The translations under genes were made by a program, and so were the position numbers. From an uncultured Clostridia bacterium (GTDB taxonomy: Bacteria; Bacillota; Clostridia; TANB77; CAG-508): 64,000 nt of DNA. Below, in pieces: positions 27,483-35,514 of the stretch (its first letter is position 1; each line of letters begins with the position of its first letter). The stretch lies in contig CAKPRQ010000001.1 in the NCBI GenBank assembly GCA_934182605.1, positions 124,001 to 188,000 on the forward strand, written 5' to 3'. The notes beneath the pieces are model-generated. The model was not told the origin of the DNA and did not search any database. It saw nothing but the letters and a program-made list of their open reading frames with translations.

Positions 27483-28403
27483 TTATTCGCCTATAATAAT
27501 TACTTCTGTTTCTAATTCCTTATTAAATTTTTCTCTTACAGTTTTCTTTATGTATTCTATTAAATTTATTACATCTTCTGCAGTTGCAGTTCCATTATTC
27601 ACTATAAAGCCTGCATGTTTTGGTGATACTTGTGCTCCTCCTATTTCTTTTCCTCTTAATCCTGCTTCATCTATAATTTGAGCTGTTATAAAGCCATTTC
27701 CTCTTTTAAAAACACTTCCAGCACTAGGCATATTATATGGTTGTTTTTCTAATCTTGCTTCCATATTTTTTTCCATTTTTTCCTTTATTTCTTCTTTGTT
27801 GCCTTTTTTTAATTTAATTTTTGTGCTTAATAATATATATCCATTCTTTGCTATTGAACTATTTCTATAAATAAATTGGTGTTCATCATAATTTAATATT
27901 TTTTCATTTCCATCTTTATCTAATATTAAACTTTCTATAACACAATTTTTTATTTCTCCACCATATGCTCCAGCGTTCATTCTAATTGCTCCACCCATTG
28001 TTCCTGGGATTCCATAACTAAATTCTAATCCTTCTAGTGAATTATTTAATGCAAACTTTGCCAATTTTGTACACGTAGTTCCACTAGCTATTTCTAGTTC
28101 AACTACTTCTTCATATTCTTTTAAAATTCTTATATCATCATATAAATTTTTAATTACAATTCCTCTTATCCCTTTATCTTTTACTAATAAGTTACTTGCT
28201 TTTCCTATTATATATACTGGTATATTATTTTTAATTGCATATTTATATACTGAAATAATGTCTTTTTTTTCTGTTGCGTTTATTAAAAAATCTGCATTTC
28301 CACCTATTTTAAATGTAGTATAATTCTTCATAGGTTCGTCTTTTAATATTTTGTTTTCATCTATAAGTTGTGATAAATCATTATATATTTCCTCTTTATG
28401 CAT
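27483..28403 (-). CDS. murB: UDP-N-acetylenolpyruvoylglucosamine reductase
   Basis: Second committed step of peptidoglycan precursor synthesis, an FAD enzyme. The FAD-binding region (NYTTFKIGGNADF, IIGKASNLLVKDKGIRGIVIK), GIPGTMGGAIRMNAGAYGGE and the active-site PSAGSVFKRG with its Ser are present, and the C-terminal GGAQVSPKHAGFIVN is conserved, marking a type IIb-like Gram-positive MurB. The ATG at 28403 is preferred over that at 28409 because GAAAGGAT leaves proper spacing only for it. It is directly upstream of yvcK. Confidence 0.95.
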   Translation of the reverse strand: MHKEEIYNDLSQLIDENKILKDEPMKNYTTFKIGGNADFLINATEKKDIISVYKYAIKNNIPVYIIGKASNLLVKDKGIRGIVIKNLYDDIRILKEYEEVVELEIASGTTCTKLAKFALNNSLEGLEFSYGIPGTMGGAIRMNAGAYGGEIKNCVIESLILDKDGNEKILNYDEHQFIYRNSSIAKNGYILLSTKIKLKKGNKEEIKEKMEKNMEARLEKQPYNMPSAGSVFKRGNGFITAQIIDEAGLRGKEIGGAQVSPKHAGFIVNNGTATAEDVINLIEYIKKTVREKFNKELETEVIIIGE

Positions 28404-28546
28404 TGTCATATCCTTTCTAAAAATAATACTAAGTTATATAATAATATTCATTTTTTTTCTGTTTATTACATGGTATTGATTTTACCATTTTTTTCTTCAG
28501 ATTACAAGAGAAATTTAAAATTTTCGTAAATTTAGAATTACAAGGG

Positions 28547-28630
28547 GTTACAATTCACAGCTTTTATTATAAAACATATTAAAGTACTTATATATTAATA
28601 TTTTGCAATCAAAGACCCGGATTGTTAGCC
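28547..28630. repeat. Half copy R4 of the MITE-like repeat (stem type C)
   Basis: Starts GTTACAATTCACAG and matches the left half of R3 almost base for base through the loop GACCCGGATTGTTAGCCC. It then stops abruptly 7 bp before the fabG stop codon. The right arm is missing, so no hairpin can form. The break coincides with the decayed gene block that follows. Confidence 0.85.
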
Positions 28631-28637
28631 CAAATCC

Positions 28638-29160
28638 TTACATAAGCATTCCGCCATCAATATTAATAACTTGCCCCGTAATATATGAACTATCTTCTGA
28701 AGCTAAGAATTTAACAACATTTGCTACATCTTGAGTCTTTCCCATTCTTTTTAATGGAATCATTTTTGCAATTTCTTCTTTCACTTCGTCTTTTAAAACT
28801 TGTGTCATAATTGTTTCAATAAAGCCAGGTGCTACTGCATTTACTAATATATTTCTTGATGCAACTTCTTTTGCTAAACTTTTAGTAAATCCTATTATTC
28901 CAGCTTTTGAAGCTGAATAATTCGTTTGTCCTGCATTTCCAGATATTCCTACTACTGAAGCTATGTTTATTATTCTTCCTTCCTGCATTATTTACTAATA
29001 CATCTATTTTACCATATTCTGCTATAATTTCTTTTACAAATCTTTCACAATCATCAAATTTTGAAACATCACCTTGTACTAAAAAACATTTAGCATTCTT
29101 TTCTTCAATTTCTTTACCTATACCACGAGTTCCACCTGTGATTAACGCCACTTTTTTCAT
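28638..29160 (-). pseudogene. fabG: fabG (3-oxoacyl-ACP reductase) with two internal deletions
   Basis: Remnant of a short-chain dehydrogenase of fatty-acid synthesis. It begins normally (MKKVALITGGTRGIGKE) but then jumps to EIEEKNAKCFLVQGDVS, skipping roughly 30 residues. It continues to KIDVLVNNAG, and there a second deletion of roughly 45 residues changes frame. The rest (GRIINIASVVGISGNAG, NYSASKAG with the Tyr and Lys, and the C-terminal GQVINIDGGMLM) lies in the second frame. The deletions remove part of the cofactor fold and the helix carrying the catalytic Asn. The product cannot be a working reductase. Confidence 0.88.
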
Positions 29161-29250
29161 ACTTAAAATTCATTCCTTTCCAATTTATTTCAATTTATAG
29201 TTATTGATTTTGAAATATAAATTTTGCAGAATAATATTATTCATAAGAAA

Positions 29251-29790
29251 TTATACGAATATTTTTATTCCGCCTAATTTTTTACCATTATAATAAATAT
29301 CGTTAGGTTCTTTTATTTGCAAAGTTATATTATATTTATTTGCAAATATTTTAAGAATCGTTTCTGCTATTTCTAAAGTTATTCCATTTGAATTTTCTAA
29401 ATTACAATTCATTTCTACAAAGAATGAAAATGCAATATTGTTCTCCTCATCAGTATACCATTTCTTTCCATGTGTACCAATGCCTTCTGTTTGAATATCC
29501 GCCAAAATCACTGTTCCATTTTTTATTTTATTTTCGTTTATGTATGCAATTTCCCACTCATATCTATTTTCTCCTATTACAGCAATTCTTTTGCCTTTTA
29601 AGCCTAAATTGCAAAGAGCAGTTCCTAAAGCATCTATCATATTTCTAACTTCTCCGTGTGTAAATACTTTATATTCTCCCTCACAAGTTCTTATTTTATA
29701 TGCAGGTTTATCCGCATATATGTTTCTCGTTTTATTTAACATATCTTTTAAATCTGTAATTTCTATACATTCGTATAATTTTTTACTCAT
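29251..29790 (-). pseudogene. Chimeric remnant: acyl-CoA synthetase N-terminus fused to middle of BirA
   Basis: One open frame of 179 codons made of two unrelated parts. Residues 1 to about 86 are the N-terminus of a long-chain acyl-CoA synthetase (KPAYKIRTCEGEYKVFTHGE, then GKRIAVIGENRYEWEIAYI). From about residue 87 it is the catalytic core of a biotin-protein ligase (NGTVILADIQTEGIGTHGKKW, KEPNDIYYNGKKLGGIK), cut short before the C-terminal domain. The BirA GRGRRG loop reads GIGTHG. A deletion joining two genes in frame is the simplest explanation. It still has a good ribosome site (GAGGAGAG), so a nonfunctional protein may be made. Confidence 0.8.
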
Positions 29791-29845
29791 TATAAAAAAA
29801 TCTCTCCTCTTTTATTAAATTCATTTTGCATTATACCACAAAAAA

Positions 29846-29871
29846 ACTTCCCTGTCTTTAGACTGGGAAGT
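29846..29871 (-). terminator. Terminator-like hairpin in the remnant block
   Basis: ACTTCCC / GGGAAGT stem with an imperfect extension, followed on the minus strand by TTTTTTT. It lies between the TetR remnant and the chimeric frame. Confidence 0.75.
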
Positions 29872-29910
29872 CAGTATAATGTGATTTTGAGATTTCTTAA
29901 AAACATTTTT

Positions 29911-30282
29911 TTACATTTTCCTTAGACCTCTTATTACAGTATTAATAAAACCTTCATATATTTCTTCTATATTTACCTCTCTATTTTTCTTTAATCTATA
30001 TATAAGACTAGAACAAGTAACTCCAAAAATACCCGATGCTAAAGCTTCAACATCTCCATCGTGAAATTCTCAATTTTCTATTCCTTCTTTTATAATATCT
30101 TCTATAACTTTTATATATTTAAAAACGGCTTTTTTGCATTTCTTATTTTTTTCTTCTTCGCCCCAAATTTGTGAAAATACAACATTTAAGAATTCTTCAT
30201 ACTTTACAGTTACTTTTATTTGTATTAATATAACAGCTTTTATTTTATCTAATGCAGTATCACATTTTCTATTTTTTTAACT
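29911..30282 (-). pseudogene. TetR-family regulator remnant (C-terminal part, internal stop)
   Basis: Reading the minus strand gives the C-terminal effector domain of a TetR-type repressor: KVTVKYEEFLNVVFSQIWG, a Lys-rich helix, then DVEALASGIFGVTCSSLIYRL and the ending GFINTVIRGLRKM. An in-frame TGA interrupts it between GIEN and EFHDGD, and there is no N-terminal helix-turn-helix upstream, where the frame stops within a few codons. Its position beside fabG and acyl-CoA synthetase remnants suggests a former fatty-acid regulator. It occupies most of the 29.8-30.4 kb gap. Confidence 0.7.
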
Positions 30283-30393
30283 TTATATTTTTTGTTGAAC
30301 TATTTATCATTAATTACATCTTATTTTACAATTTATTAATAAATTTCCTTTGTATAATTTATCATTACCTATTTAGAGTAAGATTAATTTAAT

Positions 30394-31533
30394 CTATTTT
30401 ATTAATTTCCAAGGATTTTCTTCGCTTCCATCCCCTGCTAATGATGTATCTATTTTAATTCCAGATTCCAAAGAAACTACAGGTGCTAAACACTTAGTAA
30501 CACTAAGCGAGCCAACCCCTCCACCTTTCCACATACCATACAGAGTATGAGAGCCATCCAAGATATTCTTCCCAATATCCATAGAACGAACATTAAAATA
30601 CCAATCTGTAGATTGCCAACTAACAGAACGTGAAGCCAACCAATACAAGGAATCGGCAAATAGTTTTGTATCATCAAATGATATAATAGCCTTTAAATCT
30701 ACCTCATGATGTGTTTGAGATACATATTGATTATCTGAACCATGATATATATAACTTGGATCTATTGTTTCGTATGAACTTGGATTAGTTGGATTACTTC
30801 CTAAATGTCTTGCGTTATATCCATATATCCCGTTTTTATATGCTACAGATGCTTCATTTAATAACTTAATTGCATTACAAAAATCAGATTTTGCTTTGTT
30901 TACATCTGTTGCACTTCCTAATGTAAATTCCGGTCCATTATAACACACTATTTCCATATGTCCATTTGTATTAAAATGTAATATCTTCCATTTATCATAT
31001 GTTACTCCATCTACTACTACACTGTAATTTACAAAATCTCCAATTTGTGCTATTTCTTGAGGATCCTTTTTATTCTCGTCTTCTATCACATTACTTCCAT
31101 CTAAATGCTTAATAACATACTTTAATTTCTTATTTTGTAATTTATCATCCAAACTCAAATTAACATACAACACTTCATTATTATTTTCCGTTTCTACTTG
31201 AAAAGAACCACCTATGATATCTGAAAGAACTTCTACAGAATTCTTATATAAACTACCGTCAGAAAACATATAACTATTTCCTGAAGAGAATTCTATATAA
31301 CTGCCTGAAGAATTTCTTTTTAATACTTTATTATCTTTTATATTTACTTCACCCAACATATACATATGCACTTTATTTATTTGTGGAACTAAAGATGTAT
31401 ATTCTCCCATAGAGTCTATATTTTTATCTATATTATTTTTAAAAACTGCTATTATAGCAATCAACATAAGCATTATAACTACATAAATAACTAAAGACAC
31501 TAAAGTTATACCTTTTGTATTTCTAAAATCCAT
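30394..31533 (-). CDS. Prepilin-like surface protein with C-terminal adhesin-like domain
   Basis: A 379-residue protein with a class III signal (KGITLVSLVIYVVIMLML), where the peptidase would cut after Gly. A helix, a beta-rich middle and a C-terminal domain with WKILHFNTNGHMEIVCYNG, LYWLASRSVSW and APVVSLESG follow. That last pattern is common in large surface proteins of uncultured gut Clostridia. It is not a fully standard major pilin: the globular part is large. It is followed by a second protein of the same design (31.7 kb), and the peptidase is at 20.8 kb. Start follows GAAAGGA. Confidence 0.7.
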   Translation of the reverse strand: MDFRNTKGITLVSLVIYVVIMLMLIAIIAVFKNNIDKNIDSMGEYTSLVPQINKVHMYMLGEVNIKDNKVLKRNSSGSYIEFSSGNSYMFSDGSLYKNSVEVLSDIIGGSFQVETENNNEVLYVNLSLDDKLQNKKLKYVIKHLDGSNVIEDENKKDPQEIAQIGDFVNYSVVVDGVTYDKWKILHFNTNGHMEIVCYNGPEFTLGSATDVNKAKSDFCNAIKLLNEASVAYKNGIYGYNARHLGSNPTNPSSYETIDPSYIYHGSDNQYVSQTHHEVDLKAIISFDDTKLFADSLYWLASRSVSWQSTDWYFNVRSMDIGKNILDGSHTLYGMWKGGGVGSLSVTKCLAPVVSLESGIKIDTSLAGDGSEENPWKLIK

Positions 31534-31666
31534 AATTTATTACAATCCTTTCTCCCAATATAATTCATAACTGAAAAATTATAACCGTTCTTATTCATTT
31601 CTTCCTAAACTATTAATTATTTTATCATAGAAGTAATAAGTTGTAAATATATTTTAAGTAAAAAAA

Positions 31667-31690
31667 TTAGCCCTGTTTTAACAGAGCTAA
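31667..31690 (-). terminator. Terminator of the larger pilin-like gene
   Basis: TTAGCTCTGTTAAAACAGGGCTAA on the minus strand (one G:T pair) followed by TTTTTTT, 30 bp after the stop at 31720. The two pilin-like genes are therefore probably separate units. Confidence 0.85.
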
Positions 31691-31719
31691 GGTAAAATGC
31701 TATAGGTACTACTCTATGA

Positions 31720-33357
31720 TTATAATGCTGTAAGCACCACTCTAAATCCCTCAGTTACAGAAGTACCACCTGTATAATTTAAATAGGAAAATATTCCTAC
31801 AGTTATGCTATTACTCTCATTATATGATCCACCACGTACAAAGAAAGGTTCATTTTTATACGGAAAATCTGACGAATCATTAAACCAACTACAAGCTCTA
31901 TAATTCGTTCCATCAGAACTCATATAACTTGTTTCATAAACAGCATCACCATATTTATCTGCATTTGCAGCATAGTTTATTACTCTGGCATCTGATTTTC
32001 CCACCACATACACATCTTTATACTTATCATCTGCTTCATATACTGCTTTCCCATAACTTTCACTTGTTAAATAAGTGTTAGAAACAGTTCCATTTATTGT
32101 ACTTTCAACATATGCTGCTGTATCTTCATTTGCACCTCCCGCCATATCATATATCCCATATACATTTCCTGTTGTACTCATTGTTACATTTGCTTTATAA
32201 TTTCCATTTCCTGTATTAGTTCCTGATAAATTTGCTGTTATTTCTGTTCCATTTCTTCCGTATACACTATGTGCTAAGTATGCTGCAACTCCCCACTCTG
32301 TATTTTTTATTAAATGTGGATCAATTATATCTTTATTTGTTGATATTCCATATATGTTTGCATTACTTTCATTGTTCATATTATAACAATTTAAAAATAT
32401 ATTATTTCTATTTATACTTCTCCAGCTACTTACATTTCCTACTGTTCTTAATATTACATTATTTGATGTTTGTACATTTCCTGCTTGTGTTGCTCCGAAA
32501 CTTGCATTTGCTGAACTTGCTTCAAATTTTCCTACCCATATTCCTTCTAATTCTACTGGTGTTCCGTCTTCTTTTGTCCAAGTGAATGCTGGATGTACTA
32601 CGAATGATGTACTTGTATTAGGCATTACAGCAAATGGATTTGATATTATAACTGAAACATTGCTTCCATCTTTATACGTATTATCTGTATTTAAAAACTT
32701 TATCAATATTTTTCCTGCTTGATCTGTATGATAACCACTTGACATTTTATATGCATATCTTGGTATCCATACATACATACTTCCTTCACTTGTTACTTTT
32801 TTCCCATGCATTTCTTCTAAAGTTGCTGTAGTTGCATTTGTTATTCCTTCTACCTTTAAATTATCTCTTAACATTATATTTGCCCATTTACTTTGATTTT
32901 CCTGGCCTGCTATACTTGTATCCACATAATCAAACCAAGTATTATTTTTAATTTCCTCTTCTGTTGCTACATACCAACTACTATCACTTTCATTATATGT
33001 TACTGGTACCATTCCATCTGTTAATTTTACACTTATTTCTGAAACTTCTCCTGGGATTTCTCCCTCTCCATTTCCGCCTCCATTTATTGAACCATTCATA
33101 CTTGCTTCCATTTGCTCTATTAAATTTTGTATTTTATCATTTTCACTTTGTACCGCGTTTTCATATGTCTCTTTTGCTTCTCTTACCTTACTAAATAATC
33201 CATCACCATCTATTACTGCTGTTATTACTACTCCTGCTAATATAAGCATTATTATTACTGTTATTACTAGTGCTATTAACGTTATACCTTTTTCTTTTTT
33301 AACTTCAGTTTTTATTATTAACCTACTTCTTTTTAAGAATTTTCTACTATTTTTCAT
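31720..33357 (-). CDS. Prepilin-like protein with FGE/C-type-lectin-like C-terminus
   Basis: Starts at the ATG at 33357, because the SD sequence GGAGG covers the earlier ATG at 33369. The N-terminus is basic with a class III signal (KKEKGITLIALVITVIIMLI), then a coiled region (KVREAKETYENAVQSEND). The long extracellular part contains MYVWIPRYAYKM and ends FFVRGGSYNES...GFRVVLTAL. RGG followed by GFRVV is the hallmark of the formylglycine-generating-enzyme/C-type-lectin fold used in variable surface proteins. At 545 residues it is probably a displayed adhesin or minor pilin. Ligand unknown. Confidence 0.75.
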   Translation of the reverse strand: MKNSRKFLKRSRLIIKTEVKKEKGITLIALVITVIIMLILAGVVITAVIDGDGLFSKVREAKETYENAVQSENDKIQNLIEQMEASMNGSINGGGNGEGEIPGEVSEISVKLTDGMVPVTYNESDSSWYVATEEEIKNNTWFDYVDTSIAGQENQSKWANIMLRDNLKVEGITNATTATLEEMHGKKVTSEGSMYVWIPRYAYKMSSGYHTDQAGKILIKFLNTDNTYKDGSNVSVIISNPFAVMPNTSTSFVVHPAFTWTKEDGTPVELEGIWVGKFEASSANASFGATQAGNVQTSNNVILRTVGNVSSWRSINRNNIFLNCYNMNNESNANIYGISTNKDIIDPHLIKNTEWGVAAYLAHSVYGRNGTEITANLSGTNTGNGNYKANVTMSTTGNVYGIYDMAGGANEDTAAYVESTINGTVSNTYLTSESYGKAVYEADDKYKDVYVVGKSDARVINYAANADKYGDAVYETSYMSSDGTNYRACSWFNDSSDFPYKNEPFFVRGGSYNESNSITVGIFSYLNYTGGTSVTEGFRVVLTAL

Positions 33358-33594
33358 TTTTTCCTCCATACCATTTATAATTATTATTTACAATATTTTT
33401 ATTATAATTCTTTTTTTTAAATTTGAGAACCAACGCATATGCGATTTTGTCGCATTTCATGATACTTTTCTTTCAAATCCCTTTTATATGTAGTATTTTA
33501 GGTTTTAAATTTTATATTTCTAAATAATTGTCACTTTTATTTAAATTATTAATTTTATAAAAGCATACAAAGATAGACCTATACTATTTTTAAC

Positions 33595-33819
33595 TTAAAC
33601 ATAAAATAAAAAAATTATTTTTCTATTTATATCCATTTTTAGTATAGTTCTATCCCTAATTCTATTATTTGATTTTAAATATCTACATATTAAAACTATC
33701 TTTTTTTCTAAATGACAATATACGATATATATATATATATATACAGCCATGCGGGTTTTAAGGTTTTCTTCTAATTTTTTTCTTAGAATATTTTTCTCTA
33801 ATTTTATTGTTTCTACCAT
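33595..33819 (-). CDS. Doubtful 74-codon ORF in an otherwise empty 590-bp gap
   Basis: The stretch 33358-33963 holds no recognised gene. This ORF has a possible GGGAGA site, and its N-terminus (MVETIKLEKNILRKKLEENL) looks coil-like. The middle, however, is the translation of a TA dinucleotide run at about 33726-33741 (YIYIYI), and the rest is featureless. It may be chance or a decayed gene. An AT-rich palindrome (GCATATGC) lies at about 33436. No promoter was identified. Confidence 0.2.
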   Translation of the reverse strand: MVETIKLEKNILRKKLEENLKTRMAVYIYIYIVYCHLEKKIVLICRYLKSNNRIRDRTILKMDINRKIIFLFYV

Positions 33820-33963
33820 TTTTACATTTTCTCCCTTACTTATAAACCTATAAATTTCTAATTATATATTCTTCAAAATTTACTTCTTATTTTCCATTAA
33901 AATTTTATCATAATCTCTAACTTTTTACAAGACTAATTATTGAAAAAATAAATTTTTAATATA

Positions 33964-35017
33964 CTAATCCCCAATTATACCCCCACCAAGCAAAATATCA
34001 TCTTTATATAAAACTACTGATTGTCCTTTTGTTATAGCTCTTTGAGGTTCTTCAAAAATTATTTTGTATCTATCATTTTCTAACTTTTCTATTTTAGCCT
34101 TTGCTGGTTTAGAAGCATATCTAATTTTAGCTGTTATATTATTCATATTTAAAATTTTTTCAAAATCTACTTGAAAATTAAAGTTCTTAGCTACTAATTC
34201 ATGTTTATATAAATCTTTTTCTGTCCCCAAAACAATTTGATTTTCTCTTTTATCTAATCCTACTACAAATAATGGTTGTGTGCTTGATATTCCGGAGGCC
34301 TTTTCTTTGACCTATGGTATAATATATTAAACCTTTATGTTCTCCTAATTTATTGCCATTTTTATCTACCACAGTACCTTTTTTTATAATTGTTTTTATA
34401 TTTTTATCTAAAAATTTCCCATAATCATTATTCCTTATAAAACAAATTTCTTGACTATCTTTTTTACTACTTATTATATCTAATTTTTCATCCTTTAATA
34501 TATTTCGTATTTCCTCTTTATTTTCAAAATCACCTAAAGGAAAAATTATGTGGTTCAACTTTTCCTTTTCTATTCCATACAATACGTAAGTTTGATCTTT
34601 TTTCTCTGATTTTGATTTTATTATTACTTTTTGCCCCAATTCTTCATTATATACTATTTTAGCATAATGTCCTGTTGCAATATAATCAAAATTATTACTT
34701 TTCATATAATCATACAAAACACCAAATTTCAAATAAATATTACATTGTATACAAGGGTTTGGAGTTTCTATATTGAAATATGTTTCTATAAAATTATTTA
34801 TAACTTTATTTTTAAATATTTCTTTAGCCTCTATAACTATATGTTCTATTCCTAATTTTTCGCAAACAATTTTAGCATCTCTTATTGCATTTTCATTTTC
34901 TGAAATCATATTCAAAGTTACACCTATAACATCATACCCTTGTTTTTTAAGTAATATAGCACAAGCACTACTATCAACTCCACCGCTCATAGCGAGCAAT
35001 ACTCTTTTATTTTGCAT
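33964..35017 (-). CDS. mnmA: tRNA-specific 2-thiouridylase MnmA, requires one +1 frameshift
   Basis: Makes the s2 of s2U34 in tRNA Lys, Glu and Gln. The PP-loop MSGGVDSSACAILL, catalytic Cys in TPNPCIQCN and second Cys in SQEICFIRNNDYGKF are all intact in the first frame, which reaches GQRKGL. There one extra C (34294) precedes GGA, so the zero frame reads CGG and stops shortly after. The +1 frame continues GISSTQPLFVVGLDKRENQ, then the C-terminal beta-barrel (GTEKDLYKHEL to GGGIIG) to a normal end. The junction is the same kind as both priA junctions. Joined length is about 350 residues. Confidence 0.87.
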
Positions 35018-35124
35018 AAATTTCTCCTACTAATACATTAATATATGTTTTATTATTTTATGATATATTTTACTACATATAATACACAAAAGCAAGTGGA
35101 ATAAAAAATTCTAATTTATTATAA

Positions 35125-35277
35125 TGTTACAATTCATGTAGGAAACATATAGCTTTTCCAAAATCGTAATATATAGCTATTTACGAGTCAAGGTCCTGAT
35201 TGTGTCACCTGAACTTGTTTTTTGGCTAAATATGGCTATATATCATGATTCTATAAAATAATTGCTAAACTATAACA
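35125..35277. repeat. Palindromic MITE-like repeat, copy R5 (degenerate type A)
   Basis: GTTACAATTCA at the left, TATAAC at the right; the stem (ATCGTAATATATAGCTATTT against AAATATGGCTATATATCATG) carries several mismatches and the loop reads GTCCTGATTGTGTCACC. It is the most diverged full-length copy. It fills the first third of the 35.0-35.5 kb gap. Confidence 0.8.
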
Positions 35278-35301
35278 TGTCGAAAAATGCGAGAATTTGA
35301 C

Positions 35302-35343
35302 ACACGATTTTTCTTGACAAGAATAGTCAAATCGTGTTAAAAT
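35302..35343 (+). promoter_or_regulatory. Promoter with overlapping dyads upstream of the Rpn-like gene
   Basis: TTGACA (35314-35319), an 18-bp spacer and TAAAAT (35338-35343). Two nested inverted repeats overlap it. ACACGATTT (35302-35310) pairs with AAATCGTGT (35329-35337). Inside these, TTCTTGACAAGAA (35311-35323) is a perfect palindrome containing the -35 box. This looks like an operator, although the regulator is unknown. The region from here to 35514 is otherwise empty. Confidence 0.6.
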
Positions 35344-35514
35344 TTTAATTAGATTTTAGTACTAAAATATTTAAATATAATGTTGCTACTTTGTTATATC
35401 GTAAAAAATCTTAAAGCAAGTCGCTTAACAAATCAATTTGAATTTTATAGTAAAATATATTGACTAATAAGTAATAATATGTTACAATAAAGTAAATCGA
35501 CGGGAAGGAGGACT

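Noticed and set aside
29911..30282. Functional TetR regulator
   Set aside because: Internal TGA and no DNA-binding domain upstream in any frame.
33595..33819. Confident small protein gene
   Set aside because: Much of the middle is a translated TA microsatellite and no homology is recognised; kept only as a doubtful ORF.
12341..34294. CGG reassigned to another amino acid
   Set aside because: A sense meaning for CGG would not restore the reading frame; the downstream homology is in the +1 frame at all three sites. Reassignment elsewhere cannot be judged because other in-frame CGG codons were not found in resident genes.
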